A stretch of 64,000 nucleotides of DNA from JACKII01 sp963807085 (GCA_963807085.1 CAWEBB010000016.1:1-64000); one strand, 5' to 3'; positions 51,684 through 61,749 are shown, counted from the first letter of the stretch. The notes: generated from the letters alone by a model not told the origin. Made by a program: numbers and translations.

Positions 51684-53982
51684 CTATCGCATTGCGGCCC
51701 CCGCCCGGATCAGCCGCCAGATGGTCTCCGGCGTGGCCGGGCCTTCCAGCGCGGTGACGCCGTAGGGTTTCAGCGCGTCCAGGATGGCATTCGCCACCGC
51801 CGGAAACCCGGCGATGGCCCCGGCCTCGCCCGCGCCCTTCACGCCCAGCGGATTGGTGGTGCAGGGCGTGCCGGCCAGCGTCACGTCGAAGCTCGGCAGG
51901 TCGTCGGCGCGCGGCAGGGCATAGTCCATGAACGAGCCCGCCAGCAGTTGGCCGCTCTCATGGTCATAGACGACATGCTCCAGCAGCGCCTGGCCGACAC
52001 CTTGGGCAATGGCGCCATGCACCTGGCCCTGTACCAGCATGGGGTTGATGACGGTGCCGTAGTCGTCCACCGCCGTATAGCGCGCCAGCCGCACGGCGCC
52101 GGTCTCCGGGTCGATTTCGACCTCGGCGACGTGGCAGCCGTTGGGGAAGGTGTGATGCTCGCGGGTGAACAACTGGTAGGTGTCGAGTGGCTCGCCCTGC
52201 TCGCGCGCCGTCGCCGCCACCTGCATCAGGCCGACGCTCCGGTCGGTGCCTGCGATGGTGAACGCGCCGTCCTCGAAAGCAATGTCGGCCTCCGCCCCCT
52301 GGAGCATCTGGGCGGCGATGCGGCGGCCTTTTTCCTTGATCTGCTCCGCCGCCATGAAGATCGCCGTCCCGGCCATGAAGAGTCGCGCGCGAGCTGCCGT
52401 GGCCGCCACCCTTGGCGATCAGGTCGGTGTCGCCTGCCCGATAGCGAATGTCCTCTGTCGCGATGCCCAGCAGGTCCGAGATGATCTGGGGAAAGCTGGT
52501 CTCGTGGCCCTGGCCGATGGCCTGGGTGCCGGTGGTGAAGGTAAGCTTGCCGTCACCGCCATCGTCTTCGTCGAAGCGCAGTTCGACGTTTTCCTCCGGC
52601 GCGCCGAAGGTGGCCTTCATGTGATAGCCGATGCCGAGCCCGCGCAGATTGCCCGCCACCTCCGACGCGGCCTTGCGTTCGGCGAAGCCCTCGGATGCGC
52701 GCGCCATGGCGGCCTCGACATTCTCCGGAAAGTGGCCGCTGTCGATCACCGCGCCGACGGCGTTGATGTGGGGCATGGCGCTGGCGGATGGCATGTTCTG
52801 CCGGCGGAGGTCCGCCGGGTCGCGGCCGGTCTCCGTCGCCGCCCGGTCCATCAGCCGCTCTATGATGTTGGCGAACTCGGCAAAGCCGGGGCCGCGGGTG
52901 ACGCCGGTCGGCACGGTGTTGGTGTAGACCGCGCCCACATCCACATGCACCGCCGGAATGCGGTAGGGGCCGCCCGGCAGCTTTACGAACTGCTCCGTAA
53001 AGATGCGCGCCATGCTGCCGGTGAGGTATGCACCCAGATTGCCGCGGCTCCACACTTTCAGCGCGGTGATGGTGCCGCCGGCATCCAGCGCCAGTTCGGC
53101 GCGCGCGTCGTTGTCCCGCGCCTGGTGATCGGAGACGAAGCCCTCGCTGCGGCTCGCGATCCACTTCACCGGCCGGCCCGCCACCCGCGCGGCCCAACAG
53201 AGCAGCACCATTTCGGCGTACAGAAAATTCTTCACACCGAAGCCGCCGCCGACGTCCGGCGCGACGAAGCGAACCTTGGCAGGCTCAACGCCCAGCGTCT
53301 CCGCCACCCGGTCGCGGGCGGCGTGCAGGCTTTGGGAGGATATGTGGAGGGTGTAGCGCTCCGTCGCGGAATCGAACATGCCGATGCCGCCGCGCAACTC
53401 CATGGCGTTGGTGGCGATACGGTGGTTGTGCAGGTCGAGCCGGGTGACATGAGCGGCGCCGGCAAGGGCCGCCTCCGTCGCAACCCGGTCGCCCACCTGC
53501 CACTCCAGGCACAGGCGCTCGGGGTCGGCGGCAGCTAAGGCAGCGGCGATAGTTGTGATGGCGGGCAGAGGAGCGTACTCCACCGCGACCTGGTCCGCCG
53601 CATCCTGGGCCTGGTCCCGGGTTCCCGCGATGACGAGCGCCACCGGCTCGCCCACATAGCGCACGCGCTCCTTCGCCAGCGGATACTGGGTCGGATAGCG
53701 GAAAGGCTCGCCGGAATAGACATTTACCCGTTCATTGGGCTCCAAGGGGCCAATCCCCGCTGCCTCCAGGTCCTGACCGGTGAGTACGCCGATTACGCCA
53801 GGGGCGGCCAGCGCATCGTCGGTGTCCACGCGCCGAATGTCGGCATGGGCGTGCGGCGAGCGCAGCACGACGGCGTGCACCAAGCCCTCGGGCCGCATGT
53901 CATCCACATAGCAGCCGTGGCCGGTAACAAATCGGAGGTCTTCGGTCCGGCGGGGCGTGTCGCCGATTTTGAGCTTTGGCAT
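51684..53982 (-). CDS. Molybdopterin-binding subunit of a xanthine/CO-dehydrogenase-type enzyme (one frameshift)
   Basis: The protein of about 765 residues is the large subunit of the xanthine oxidase family. The N-terminal a/b hammerhead has FVTGHGCYVDDMRPEGLVHA, then VRYVGEPVALVIAG. The molybdopterin domain has APDVGGGFGVKNFLYAEM, RGPGFAEFANIIERLMDRAA, KGGGHGSSRAT and the end GVKGAGEAGAIAGFPAVANA, whose Glu should be catalytic. The position where CO dehydrogenases carry AYRCSFR is different, so this is not CoxL proper. An extra base near 52377 breaks the frame between RATL and MAGTAIFMAAEQI. The FAD and 2Fe-2S subunit genes are not adjacent. The ATG at 53982 follows AGGGAG. Substrate unknown, an aldehyde or N-heterocycle is likely. 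Confidence 0.88.
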
Positions 53983-54153
53983 GTGTCGGGCTCCCTGTCT
54001 CGGCGAGGCTACCGTCTCTGACGCTTCCGGCAAATCGAGATTGTTTGCAGTGGCACTCGCTGACCATATGCCACCGTGACACGCCAGCCATGCCGCGTCA
54101 CAAAAGATGCCGTGAACAGCGACCAGCAGGCCCCCAACAGGAAGCTACGCCCC

Positions 54154-55227
54154 ATGCGCGAGTACAAGATCGCCGCCATCCCCGCCGACGGCATCGGACC
54201 CGAGGTTATCGAGGCCGGCATTGCCGTGTTGCAAGCGCTGGCGGATCGCATGGGCGACATGCAATTTCGCTTTCAGACCTTTGACTGGGGCACGGACTAT
54301 TACCGCAGGCACGGCGTGATGATGCCGGCGGACGGGCTGGCGCAACTCCAGCCGTTCGACGCCATCTATTTCGGCGCGGTCGGCGCGCCGGACGTGCCGG
54401 ATCATATCACGCTTTGGGGCCTGCGCCTCGCCATCTGCCAAGGCTTCGACCAGTACGCCAATGTGCGCCCGACCCGCATCCTGCCCGGCATCACCTCGCC
54501 GCTGCGCAACGTAGACGTCGGCGACCTGGACTGGGTGATCGTGCGCGAAAACTCCGAGGGCGAGTATGCCGGCAATGGCGGCCGCACCCACCGGGGCATG
54601 CCGGAAGAGGTGGGCACGGAAGTCGCCATCTTCACCCGCACCGGCGTCGAGCGGATCATGCGCTATGCCTTTCGCATCGCGCAGTCGCGGCCGCGCAAGT
54701 TCCTGACCGTCGTCACCAAATCGAACGCCCAGCGCTTCGGCATGGTGATGTGGGACGAGATCGCGGCGGAGGTGGCCGCAGAATTCCCCGACGTCACCTG
54801 GGACAAGATGCTGGTCGATGCGATGACGGTCCGCATGACGCTGGACCCGCAGAGCCTCGACACGGTCGTGGCCACCAACCTGCACGCGGATATCCTTTCG
54901 GACCTGGCCGGCGCGCTTGCGGGCAGCATCGGCGTTGCGCCGACCGCAAACATCAACCCGGAAGGCCGCCACCCTTCCATGTTCGAGCCGATCCACGGTT
55001 CTGCCTTCGACATTGCCGGCAAGGGGATTGCCAACCCCGTCGCCACCTTCTGGACCGGCGCGCAAATGCTGGATCATCTGGGCGAGGCCGACGGCGCGGC
55101 CAGGCTGATGCGGGCAGTCGATCAGGTCTGCGCCGCCGGCATCATGACGCCGGATGTGGGCGGTAGCGCGACGACGCAGGAGGTCACCGACGCGGTGATC
55201 GGCGCGATCAACGGTTCGAACCTTTAG
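54154..55227 (+). CDS. Tartrate dehydrogenase/decarboxylase-type enzyme
   Basis: The 357-residue protein belongs to the beta-decarboxylating dehydrogenase family and matches the tartrate dehydrogenase branch: REYKIAAIPADGIGPEVIEA, GAVGAPDVPDHITLWGLRL, VIVRENSEGEYAGNGGRTHR, VTKSNAQRFGMVMWDEI, NLHADILSDLAGALAGSIG and MFEPIHGSAFDIAGKGIANP. It oxidises tartrate or D-malate with NAD and Mn/K. AGGAAG ten bases before the ATG at 54154 supports the start. It is divergent from the molybdopterin dehydrogenase across about 170 bp. A second family member at 10369 is quite diverged, so the two differ in substrate. Confidence 0.88.
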   Translation: MREYKIAAIPADGIGPEVIEAGIAVLQALADRMGDMQFRFQTFDWGTDYYRRHGVMMPADGLAQLQPFDAIYFGAVGAPDVPDHITLWGLRLAICQGFDQYANVRPTRILPGITSPLRNVDVGDLDWVIVRENSEGEYAGNGGRTHRGMPEEVGTEVAIFTRTGVERIMRYAFRIAQSRPRKFLTVVTKSNAQRFGMVMWDEIAAEVAAEFPDVTWDKMLVDAMTVRMTLDPQSLDTVVATNLHADILSDLAGALAGSIGVAPTANINPEGRHPSMFEPIHGSAFDIAGKGIANPVATFWTGAQMLDHLGEADGAARLMRAVDQVCAAGIMTPDVGGSATTQEVTDAVIGAINGSNL

Positions 55228-55629
55228 CGGCAAGCCATATCTGGCGCCTTGAGAAAGGAGTACGCTCAGCGGACCGAATTGGTCTGCAAAGGGCACGTTG
55301 GGATAAAAAGCTGACCTATTTCTAGAATACTGTTCTGATATCAATAAGTTAAGGGAATGTCGGATTGGAAAATCCCACACCCTTCCCACACACTCCGGCC
55401 CCCTTTAGGCGTCCTGTCCTCCTCGACCAGTTAGATCCACGCCTCCAGCCAAAGTCGGGCCTCGGTCCCATCGGCATTGACCAGGATCGCTTCGTGCACC
55501 GGTCGGCTCTTGAATTGTTATTTGTATAATAGATGTCGATAGCAAATGGCGTGGCATGGAAGAATCTGAGGAAGGTCTGCCGCCTTCACTGTCATTTTTA
55601 GCCATGCACAGCGGCGTGATCGCCCATAA
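55228..55629. other. Intergenic region, nothing supported
   Basis: Only short reverse-strand ORFs without recognisable features occur here. An AT-rich stretch near 55310-55370 could hold a promoter or mark an old insertion boundary. I see no RNA gene. Confidence 0.35.
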
Positions 55630-56244
55630 TCACTGCTCCTGCTCATCCCTGATCCGGTAGATATCGGTGCCCCACCGTAGATCGCGGACCATGGCAACGT
55701 TGTCCGCCGTCAACCGCTGGCAGTGCATGCGCAACCTGTCGCCGATGGTCATGCCCGGCCTGTTCCTCCGTTCCTCGCGCCACCCCATCTCCTGCCGGGC
55801 CATCCGGCGCATGGTTGGCCACTCACTCTTGAGGTGCTGCCGAAGCTCGTAGTCGCTCATCAACCCCTCTTCAGCCGCGATTCCGGGTTCTCTCTGCCGG
55901 ATTTCCTCGACAGTCCGCAATACTGCGCGCATTTCGTCCGTGCTGACCGTGATCTCATCGCCCGAGGTGGAGCGGTTATCGGCAGCCGGCCCCCAATCAA
56001 AACCGATCGCTGATCTGCCATTGTCGAGGACCAGCACGGCGTGCTGCTTGAATGGCTCCGCCGCCTCGGCGTTGATGCTGTCGAGCATCCCTTGGCCATC
56101 GGGCGTCAGGGCCATGCCCTTGAGTAACATCAGCCACTCAACAGCCATAGCTGCCGCCAGGGGACACTGCATGGTCGGGTGTTTGCCCACGATCAACCGG
56201 GCCATGTCTTCCACATACTCCGCATCAAGCACCCTAGCAGTCAC
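55630..56244 (-). CDS. Hypothetical protein (204 residues)
   Basis: I do not recognise this protein. It is soluble and acidic-to-neutral, with HPTMQCPLAAAMAVEWLMLL near the start, DNGRSAIGFDWGPAADNRST in the middle and RRMARQEMGWREERRNRPGM near the end, where it is rich in Arg. The GTG at 56242-56244 is chosen because AGGAGA lies seven bases before it; a TTG at 56271 would add nine residues. It follows, on the same strand and overlapping its leader, the decayed gene at 56268, so the two may have been one operon. Confidence 0.55.
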   Translation of the reverse strand: MTARVLDAEYVEDMARLIVGKHPTMQCPLAAAMAVEWLMLLKGMALTPDGQGMLDSINAEAAEPFKQHAVLVLDNGRSAIGFDWGPAADNRSTSGDEITVSTDEMRAVLRTVEEIRQREPGIAAEEGLMSDYELRQHLKSEWPTMRRMARQEMGWREERRNRPGMTIGDRLRMHCQRLTADNVAMVRDLRWGTDIYRIRDEQEQ

Positions 56245-56267
56245 TTCTACGTCTCTCCTATTCAGGT

Positions 56268-56688
56268 TCAAAATTTCGCCCCCAGATCGAACAGGATCTG
56301 GAAGCGCAGTTCTTCTTCAGGCAGCACATCCGGCAACACCGTCCTGGTGTCGATCAGGCTCTTGCCCCGGCTGACGAGCTGCCGATCCGGTGGCCGCCGC
56401 TCCAGCCCTCACCCATGATCGCGTTGCCATGGTCCATGACGCCGGGCGTGAAGCAGTATTGGGCAACCATCAGCCCGGCCAACCATGATCTCTTGATCAG
56501 CACGAAGTGGGCGCGGGGAATATTAGCGGGATTTCCAAAGACATGTATCAGCGTTGACCAAGAAGACCCGCCATCTGCTCGCCAATGGCAATGTTGAAGA
56601 TGCAGCTATCGTCGGTCACCAGATACAGGTCGACGGTGTAAATACTCCCACCCTCCCTGTCGCCAGAAAGGGCCAAAGTGGACGACTT
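56268..56688 (-). pseudogene. Decayed or frameshifted gene of unknown family
   Basis: Three reverse-strand frames chain together: SIYTVDLYLVTDDSCIFNIA with IGEQMAGLLGQ, then STLIHVFGNPANIPRAHFVL with AGLMVAQYCFTPGVMDHGNA, then DRQLVSRGKSLIDTRTVLPD ending EEELRFQILFDLGAKF with a stop at 56268-56270. Breaks lie near 56562 and 56395. The chain would give about 135 residues. I recognise no family. It might be a gene with two indel errors. The rest of 56245-56945 carries nothing else. Confidence 0.4.
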
Positions 56689-56945
56689 TTATGCCGCTCG
56701 CGAGGGAATTATCCCGACGCTACCGTGGCAAACTCTTCCACCGCCGATTACACGGCGGATACTGGACCGGTAGGACTGGGCGGTAGCCGAATTCAGCCAC
56801 TTGGTCTACGCTGTGCGAATGGCCGGCGAGCTATTGCAGCGTCGTCGGTTAACCGAACAGGTTCGGATGCCGATTTTTGCTGGCCCCACCGACGCAGATT
56901 AGAAATACCAGCTCGACCCATAACCCGCCAACGATGGAGGAAGTG

Positions 56946-58685
56946 ATGACCGCCCCAGACCTCGTCATTCGCAACGGAATGATCTATGATGGCTCCGGCA
57001 GTGTGCCTTACCAGGCCGATATCTCCATGGCCGAGGGCAAAATTTGTGCAATCGGCGGCAGTATTCCCGCGGGTAAGCAAGAGATCGACGCCACCGGCAA
57101 GATCGTCACGCCCGGATTTATCGACGTACACACCCACTATGACGGGCAGGTCACTTGGTCGAACCGGATCGATCCATCCTCCTGGAACGGTGTCACCACG
57201 GTAATGATCGGCAATTGCGGCGTCGGCTTTGCGCCGTGCAAGCCGCATCAACGGGGCAAACTGGTCGAGCTGATGGAAGGCGTGGAGGACATCCCCGAAC
57301 CGGTGCTGGCCGAGGGCCTGCCCTGGAATTGGGAGACATTTGGCGACTACCTCAACTCCATAGATGGCAAGCCGTTCGACATCGACATCGTTACGCAAGT
57401 GCCGCATGCCGCGCTGCGCGTTTTCGTGATGGGCGACCGCGCCGTTGCCCGGGAGGATGCGACGCCGGAAGAGCGGGCAGAAATGGCGGCGCTGGCCGCG
57501 GAAGCAATTGAGGCTGGAGCCCTTGGCTTCTCGACCAGCCGCACGATCAACCACAAGACCAAGGCAGGCGTCCACACGCCGACATTGGGTGCGCCGGCCG
57601 AGGAGCTGGTCGAGATCGGTCGAGCTATCGGCAAGACCGGTAAGGGCTGGCTACAGCTGATCAGCGATTTCGACGAGCCGGAAGCGGAAATGGCAATGCT
57701 GCGCCGCATGGCCCAGGAAAGTGGCCGGCCGATGACCATGAGCCTGATCCAATTCGACAACCGGCCCGAACTCTGGCGCGAAACACTGAACGGCATCGAA
57801 GCCGCCAATGCCGCCGGCCAAAAGGTCACCGGCCAGGTGCTGCCACGGCCGATCGGCCTGATGCTGGGATTCGAGATCAGCATGAACCCCTTCATGCTCT
57901 GCGAAAGCTGGAAACAGGTCGCGGATCTGGAATTCGAAGAAAAGATTGCGGTGCTGCGCACACCAGAATTTCGGGCAAAACTAATCGCGGAGTTCCCCGA
58001 GAACCATCCGATGGCGTATCGCACGGCCAATTTCGACCAACTGTTCCCGCTGGGAGACCCGCCAAACTATGAGCCTGCGCCGGAGGATTCGATCACCGCT
58101 CGGGCCGCGCGGGAGGGCGTAACGCCACAGGAAATGGCCTACGACCTGCTCATGGAAAATGACGGCAAGGCAATGCTGTTCACTGCGCGCGCCAACTACT
58201 CCTTCGGCGATCTGGAAGTGACAGCCGAAATGATGCAGAACCCGCACACGCTGATCGGGCTTGGGGACGGCGGCGCGCATGTGGGCTTTTTGAGTGACGC
58301 CAGCGCCTTCACCTACATGTTGACCGACTGGTCCCGCGACCGCACCCGCGGCGAAAAAATGCCACTCGAGTGGGGTATCAAACGCTTGACCAGCGATAAT
58401 GCGCATGCCATCGGCCTGATGGACCGCGGCCTGCTGCAGGTGGGCAAGAAGGCGGATATCAACGTCATTGACTTCGACGAACTCGGTATCTGCCCACCGG
58501 AAGTGCTCTACGATCTGCCCGCCGGCGGCAAGCGCATGGTGCAACGGACCAAAGGCTTTGAGGCGACTATCGTGTCAGGACAGGTGGTCTATCGCAATGG
58601 TGTTGCCACCGGTGCCCTTCCCGGCCGCCTCGTTCGCGGCGCGCAAGAAGCCCCAGAAGAGAGAATTGCCTTCGCGGCCGAGTAG
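56946..58685 (+). CDS. N-acyl-D-amino-acid deacylase-family amidohydrolase
   Basis: The 579-residue protein is a metal-dependent amidohydrolase of the D-aminoacylase type: PDLVIRNGMIYDGSGSVPYQ, the HXH metal site in FIDVHTHYDGQVTWSN, VTTVMIGNCGVGFAPCKP, SRTINHKTKAG and GLGDGGAHVGFLSDASAFTY (metal Asp/His) with a C-terminal beta-sandwich returning at KKADINVIDFDEL. It hydrolyses N-acyl-D-amino acids or related amides. GGAGG lies five bases before the ATG at 56946, which decides the start. It stands alone, followed by a degenerate region of IS remnants. The length is somewhat more than D-aminoacylase itself. Confidence 0.88.
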   Translation: MTAPDLVIRNGMIYDGSGSVPYQADISMAEGKICAIGGSIPAGKQEIDATGKIVTPGFIDVHTHYDGQVTWSNRIDPSSWNGVTTVMIGNCGVGFAPCKPHQRGKLVELMEGVEDIPEPVLAEGLPWNWETFGDYLNSIDGKPFDIDIVTQVPHAALRVFVMGDRAVAREDATPEERAEMAALAAEAIEAGALGFSTSRTINHKTKAGVHTPTLGAPAEELVEIGRAIGKTGKGWLQLISDFDEPEAEMAMLRRMAQESGRPMTMSLIQFDNRPELWRETLNGIEAANAAGQKVTGQVLPRPIGLMLGFEISMNPFMLCESWKQVADLEFEEKIAVLRTPEFRAKLIAEFPENHPMAYRTANFDQLFPLGDPPNYEPAPEDSITARAAREGVTPQEMAYDLLMENDGKAMLFTARANYSFGDLEVTAEMMQNPHTLIGLGDGGAHVGFLSDASAFTYMLTDWSRDRTRGEKMPLEWGIKRLTSDNAHAIGLMDRGLLQVGKKADINVIDFDELGICPPEVLYDLPAGGKRMVQRTKGFEATIVSGQVVYRNGVATGALPGRLVRGAQEAPEERIAFAAE

Positions 58686-58929
58686 AAAGGTGCGATGTTT
58701 CCGGAGCTGAGTTGATCGATTGCCAGTATCGGGAGTGAATCGTCGAAATTGACGGGTCACTGCAGCTTCGCAATCGACGTTAGCGTCTCAATATGCGTCT
58801 TTCTCAGGGCAAAATGCGGGCGTAGCGTTTCGATCAGAGGGGTGAGAAGGAAACCGAACATCACGAAGATCCTTTTGGCGAAGAATTTCAAATTCGAATC
58901 GATCTCAACCCTCACGGCAACAGCGTCGT
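58686..58929. other. Intergenic region before the IS graveyard
   Basis: No gene is supported here. On the reverse strand a stretch (FFAKRIFVMFGFLLTPLIET) looks protein-like but is short and unknown. Confidence 0.3.
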
Positions 58930-59198
58930 GTACCGTGGGTCTACGCCTCGGGGAAAGCGAACCTATCGGCCGGATTGCCAAACGTGGGGATGGGATGACC
59001 CGATGGCTGCCTTACGAGGCGGCGAATGTGATGCTGACCCGTGTCAAACAGGACAATTGGCTGAAATCATGGGCGCTTGGCGTTGCAAAGCGTCGAGGTA
59101 TGCGCAAAGCCAAGGTCGCACTGGCACGTCGGTTGGCTGTTGTCACGCACGCGATGTGGATCAGTGGACCACCGTTTTTGCTGACCAAGCCTCTGTGA
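58930..59198 (+). pseudogene. IS110-family transposase remnant (C-terminal part)
   Basis: The frame reads GRIAKRGDGMTRWLPYEAAN, then LKSWALGVAKRRGMRKAKVA and LARRLAVVTHAMWISGPPF, the C-terminal transposase_20 part of IS110-family proteins. The N-terminal two thirds are missing and no IS ends were found. Confidence 0.82.
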
Positions 59199-59289
59199 AA
59201 ATTGCTTGGCAAATGTACAGGACATCCAGATCACGGCCCCCGTGCGGTGAGACGCGGGAACGTGTGGACGGGGATGACTGCGCTCGACA

Positions 59290-59768
59290 CCTGGACACCT
59301 TATAGCTCGCCGCCTTTGTCGTCTCGACCTGGGCCGCAGGCAGGAACGGGTAGACATCCAGATCCAGTTTGGGCGGGCGGCGTTCGATCCGGCAGAGCAC
59401 CAGATGTTTGACCGCGTCATAGCCGATCGGGCCGAGATCCAGAGCCTGGCGCACGGCGCTGTGGATATGGTCCATCTCGAAGGTTTCCAGCAGCCGCAAG
59501 ACTTGGACGTATTCCCGCTTGCCCGGTTTGCCCATCCGGGCCTCCAGCAACCGGCGCAGCGTGGCGAACGCGTCTGGCAGATCCCAACCTTGCAAAGGCG
59601 CAGCCTGATCCAGAGCGCCGATCTTCTGCTCCGGCAGTGGCAGGAAATGCATGGGATCGAAGACTATGTCGGCCTTGTCATAGGACCGCTGGTGCCGGGC
59701 GATCACCTCCCAGCCGCAGCCGATGACGACCTCATGGACATAGCCGCATTGTTCCCCGTCAGCACCTA
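59290..59768 (-). pseudogene. IS21-family transposase (istA) C-terminal remnant
   Basis: The reverse strand gives GYVHEVVIGCGWEVIARHQR, LPLPEQKIGALDQAAPLQGW, DAFATLRRLLEARMGKPGKR and HLVLCRIERRPPKLDLDVYP, the C-terminal end of IS21 IstA. It is cut exactly where the IS3 element begins at 59769. No istB follows. Confidence 0.88.
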
Positions 59769-59835
59769 TGGCACAGATTTGAGGTTGTGATTTAAGGAGG
59801 ATTTGGGTCTTCGTCGTAGTGACGAAGGAACGAAG

Positions 59836-60222
59836 ATGAAGACCCAAATCCTCCTGAGAAGATCGCCGGCGAAGGCTCCTGCCGAGCAGGTAGTGAAGGA
59901 CATCCGGCGGGAGACCCGGCGGCATTTTTCGGCCGAGGACAAGATCCGCATCGTGCTGGAAGGCCTGCGCGGCGACGACAGCATTGCCGAGCTGTGCCGC
60001 AAGGAAGGCATCGCCCAGAGCCTGTATTACACCTGGTCGAAGGAGTTCATGGAGGCCGGCAAGCGCCGCCTGGCCGGTGACACTGCCCGTGCCGCGACCA
60101 CCGGCGAGGTGCAGGATCTGCGCCGCGAGGCCCGCGCCCTGAAGGAATGCGTTGCCGACCTGACGCTGGAAAACCGTCTGCTCAAAAAAAGCATGATCGC
60201 GGATGGGGGCGACGACGAATGA
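59836..60222 (+). CDS. IS3-family transposase OrfA
   Basis: The 128-residue protein is a helix-turn-helix OrfA: RRHFSAEDKIRIVLEGLRGD, SIAELCRKEGIAQSLYYTWS, and a C-terminal Leu-zipper-like helix (ADLTLENRLLKKSM) that usually pairs with OrfB. It binds the IS ends. The stop overlaps the start of orfB by ATGA, so OrfB is produced by coupling rather than an evident frameshift. Confidence 0.9.
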   Translation: MKTQILLRRSPAKAPAEQVVKDIRRETRRHFSAEDKIRIVLEGLRGDDSIAELCRKEGIAQSLYYTWSKEFMEAGKRRLAGDTARAATTGEVQDLRREARALKECVADLTLENRLLKKSMIADGGDDE

Positions 60223-61199
60223 GGTATCCCGCATCCGAAAAGCTCGAGATCATCAGGATCGTCGAGCAGTCGCACCTGCCGGCCAAGCGCACGCTGGACC
60301 AGCTCGGCATCGCGCGCCGGACCTTCTACCGCTGGTATGACCGCTATCTCGAAGGCGGGCCGGAGGCGCTGGAGGATCGGCCCTCGGCGCCAAGCCGGGT
60401 GTGGAACCGCATCGGCGACGATATCCAGGACCAGATCATCGAGATGGCGCTGGAACAGTCCGAGCTATCACCGCGCGAACTGGCGGTGCGCTTCACCGAC
60501 GAGAAGCGCTACTTCGTGTCGGAAGCCACGGTTTACCGCCTGTTGAAGGCCCACGATCTGATCACCAGCCCGGCCTACGTCGTGATCAAGGCCGCCGATC
60601 AGTTCCACACCAAGACCACGCGGCCGAACGAGATGTGGCAGACCGACTTCACCTACTTCAAGATCATCGGCTGGGGCTGGATGTATCTGTCGACCGTGCT
60701 CGACGACTTCTCGCGCTACATCATCGCCTGGAAGCTGTGCACCACCATGCGGGCCGAGGACGTCACCGACACGCTGGAACTGGCGCTCAAGGCTTCAGGC
60801 TGCGACAGCGCCACGGTGCTGCACAAGCCCAGGCTGCTCAGCGACAACGGTCCCAGCTACATCGCTGGCGAACTGGCGGAATACATCGAGGCCCAGAAGA
60901 TGAGCCATGTGCGCGGCGCTCCGCTCCATCCGCAGACCCAGGGCAAGATCGAGCGCTGGCACCAGACCCTGAAGAACCGCATCCTGCTGGAGAACTACTT
61001 CCTGCCCGGCGACCTCGAGGGCCAGATCGAGGCCTTCGTCGAGCACTACAATCACCAGCGCTATCACGAGAGCCTGGACAACGTGACGCCCGCCGACGCC
61101 TACTTCGGCAGGGCTGCAGCCATCATCAAACAGCGAGAAAGGATCAAGCGACAGACCATCGAATATCGGCGCTTGCAGCACCGCAAGCTCGCCGCTTAA
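60219..61199 (+). CDS. IS3-family transposase OrfB (rve integrase domain)
   Basis: The 326-residue protein has an N-terminal HTH (RTLDQLGIARRTFYRWYDRY) and an rve DDE core: first Asp in MWQTDFTYFKIIGWGWMYLS, second Asp in LLSDNGPSYIAGELAEYI and the Glu in GKIERWHQTLKNRILLENY. It is intact and catalyses transposition of the element. Confidence 0.92.
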   Translation: MRYPASEKLEIIRIVEQSHLPAKRTLDQLGIARRTFYRWYDRYLEGGPEALEDRPSAPSRVWNRIGDDIQDQIIEMALEQSELSPRELAVRFTDEKRYFVSEATVYRLLKAHDLITSPAYVVIKAADQFHTKTTRPNEMWQTDFTYFKIIGWGWMYLSTVLDDFSRYIIAWKLCTTMRAEDVTDTLELALKASGCDSATVLHKPRLLSDNGPSYIAGELAEYIEAQKMSHVRGAPLHPQTQGKIERWHQTLKNRILLENYFLPGDLEGQIEAFVEHYNHQRYHESLDNVTPADAYFGRAAAIIKQRERIKRQTIEYRRLQHRKLAA

Positions 61200-61255
61200 C
61201 ATCAACCCCCAGACGAGGCCCACACTCCGCTAATTTACGCCGCGAGTCTGTGCCA

Positions 61256-61353
61256 AATGTTCTGACGACGGACAGGGATGGCTTTCAGCATGTGGCTCAC
61301 CTCCCGCACCTTCGCCGCCGGTACATGGCTGAAGACGTTGCGGTAGAAATGGA
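61256..61353 (-). pseudogene. IS256-family transposase fragment
   Basis: The reverse strand reads VLHFYRNVFSHVPAAKVREV and SHMLKAIP before meeting the IS3 right end, a short piece of the central part of an IS256-type transposase. It differs in position from the remnant at 33434 and may come from another copy. The rest up to 61463 holds nothing else. Confidence 0.7.
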
Positions 61354-61587
61354 GGACGGGGCTGTTGAAGAAGCCGAGATTTCCGCCGATCCATCCGTCA
61401 CGGCTCGGGGCGGCGAGTGGGAAGATTAAACGCACGACCGTTGATCAGCGACAACCATCGTGTCCGGCGTATTGCCTCATGAATAAATGTTCCCGCGACG
61501 TTGGCTGTCGCCTCACCTGGGATGCTGCCGAGCATCTACTGGTCCGGGACTGCAGCAATAGTGCTTTCCATAGGCGCGTCCGTCGGC

Positions 61588-61654
61588 GTGGGGAGCTTTC
61601 CGGCGGGGCGCGAAGCCCTCAACCAGCGCAGCGCCTCGCCGGAAAGCTCCCCAC
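61588..61654. repeat. 23-bp inverted repeat inside the rve-type element
   Basis: The arms (61588-61610 and 61632-61654; core GGGGAGCTTTCCGGCG) pair at 22 of 23 positions around a 21-base loop. It lies downstream of the transposase stop and may be a terminator for that reverse-strand gene or a protein-binding site. Confidence 0.6.
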
Positions 61655-61749
61655 TCGCGCTGACCGTGTCGGGCTTGCCCAGGACCAGCGCTCTTGCGCT
61701 TTCGCGACGCCAGACCTTCAGTCGCCGCTGGACCGTGCGGGTCAAGTTT

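Larger units (their letters stand above)
59769..61255 (+). mobile_element. IS3-family insertion sequence, complete
   Basis: The 1487-bp element starts TGGCACAGA and ends TCTGTGCCA; the imperfect similarity continues inward for about 35 bases. It has two overlapping genes, orfA and orfB. No target duplication is visible (CTA left, AAT right), so the flanks may have been rearranged since insertion. It is inserted at the end of an istA remnant. Confidence 0.88.

Noticed and set aside
51684..53982. Form I CO dehydrogenase large subunit (coxL)
   Set aside because: The AYRCSFR active-site loop of form I enzymes is absent; the site reads RGPGFAEF, so only the wider family can be named.
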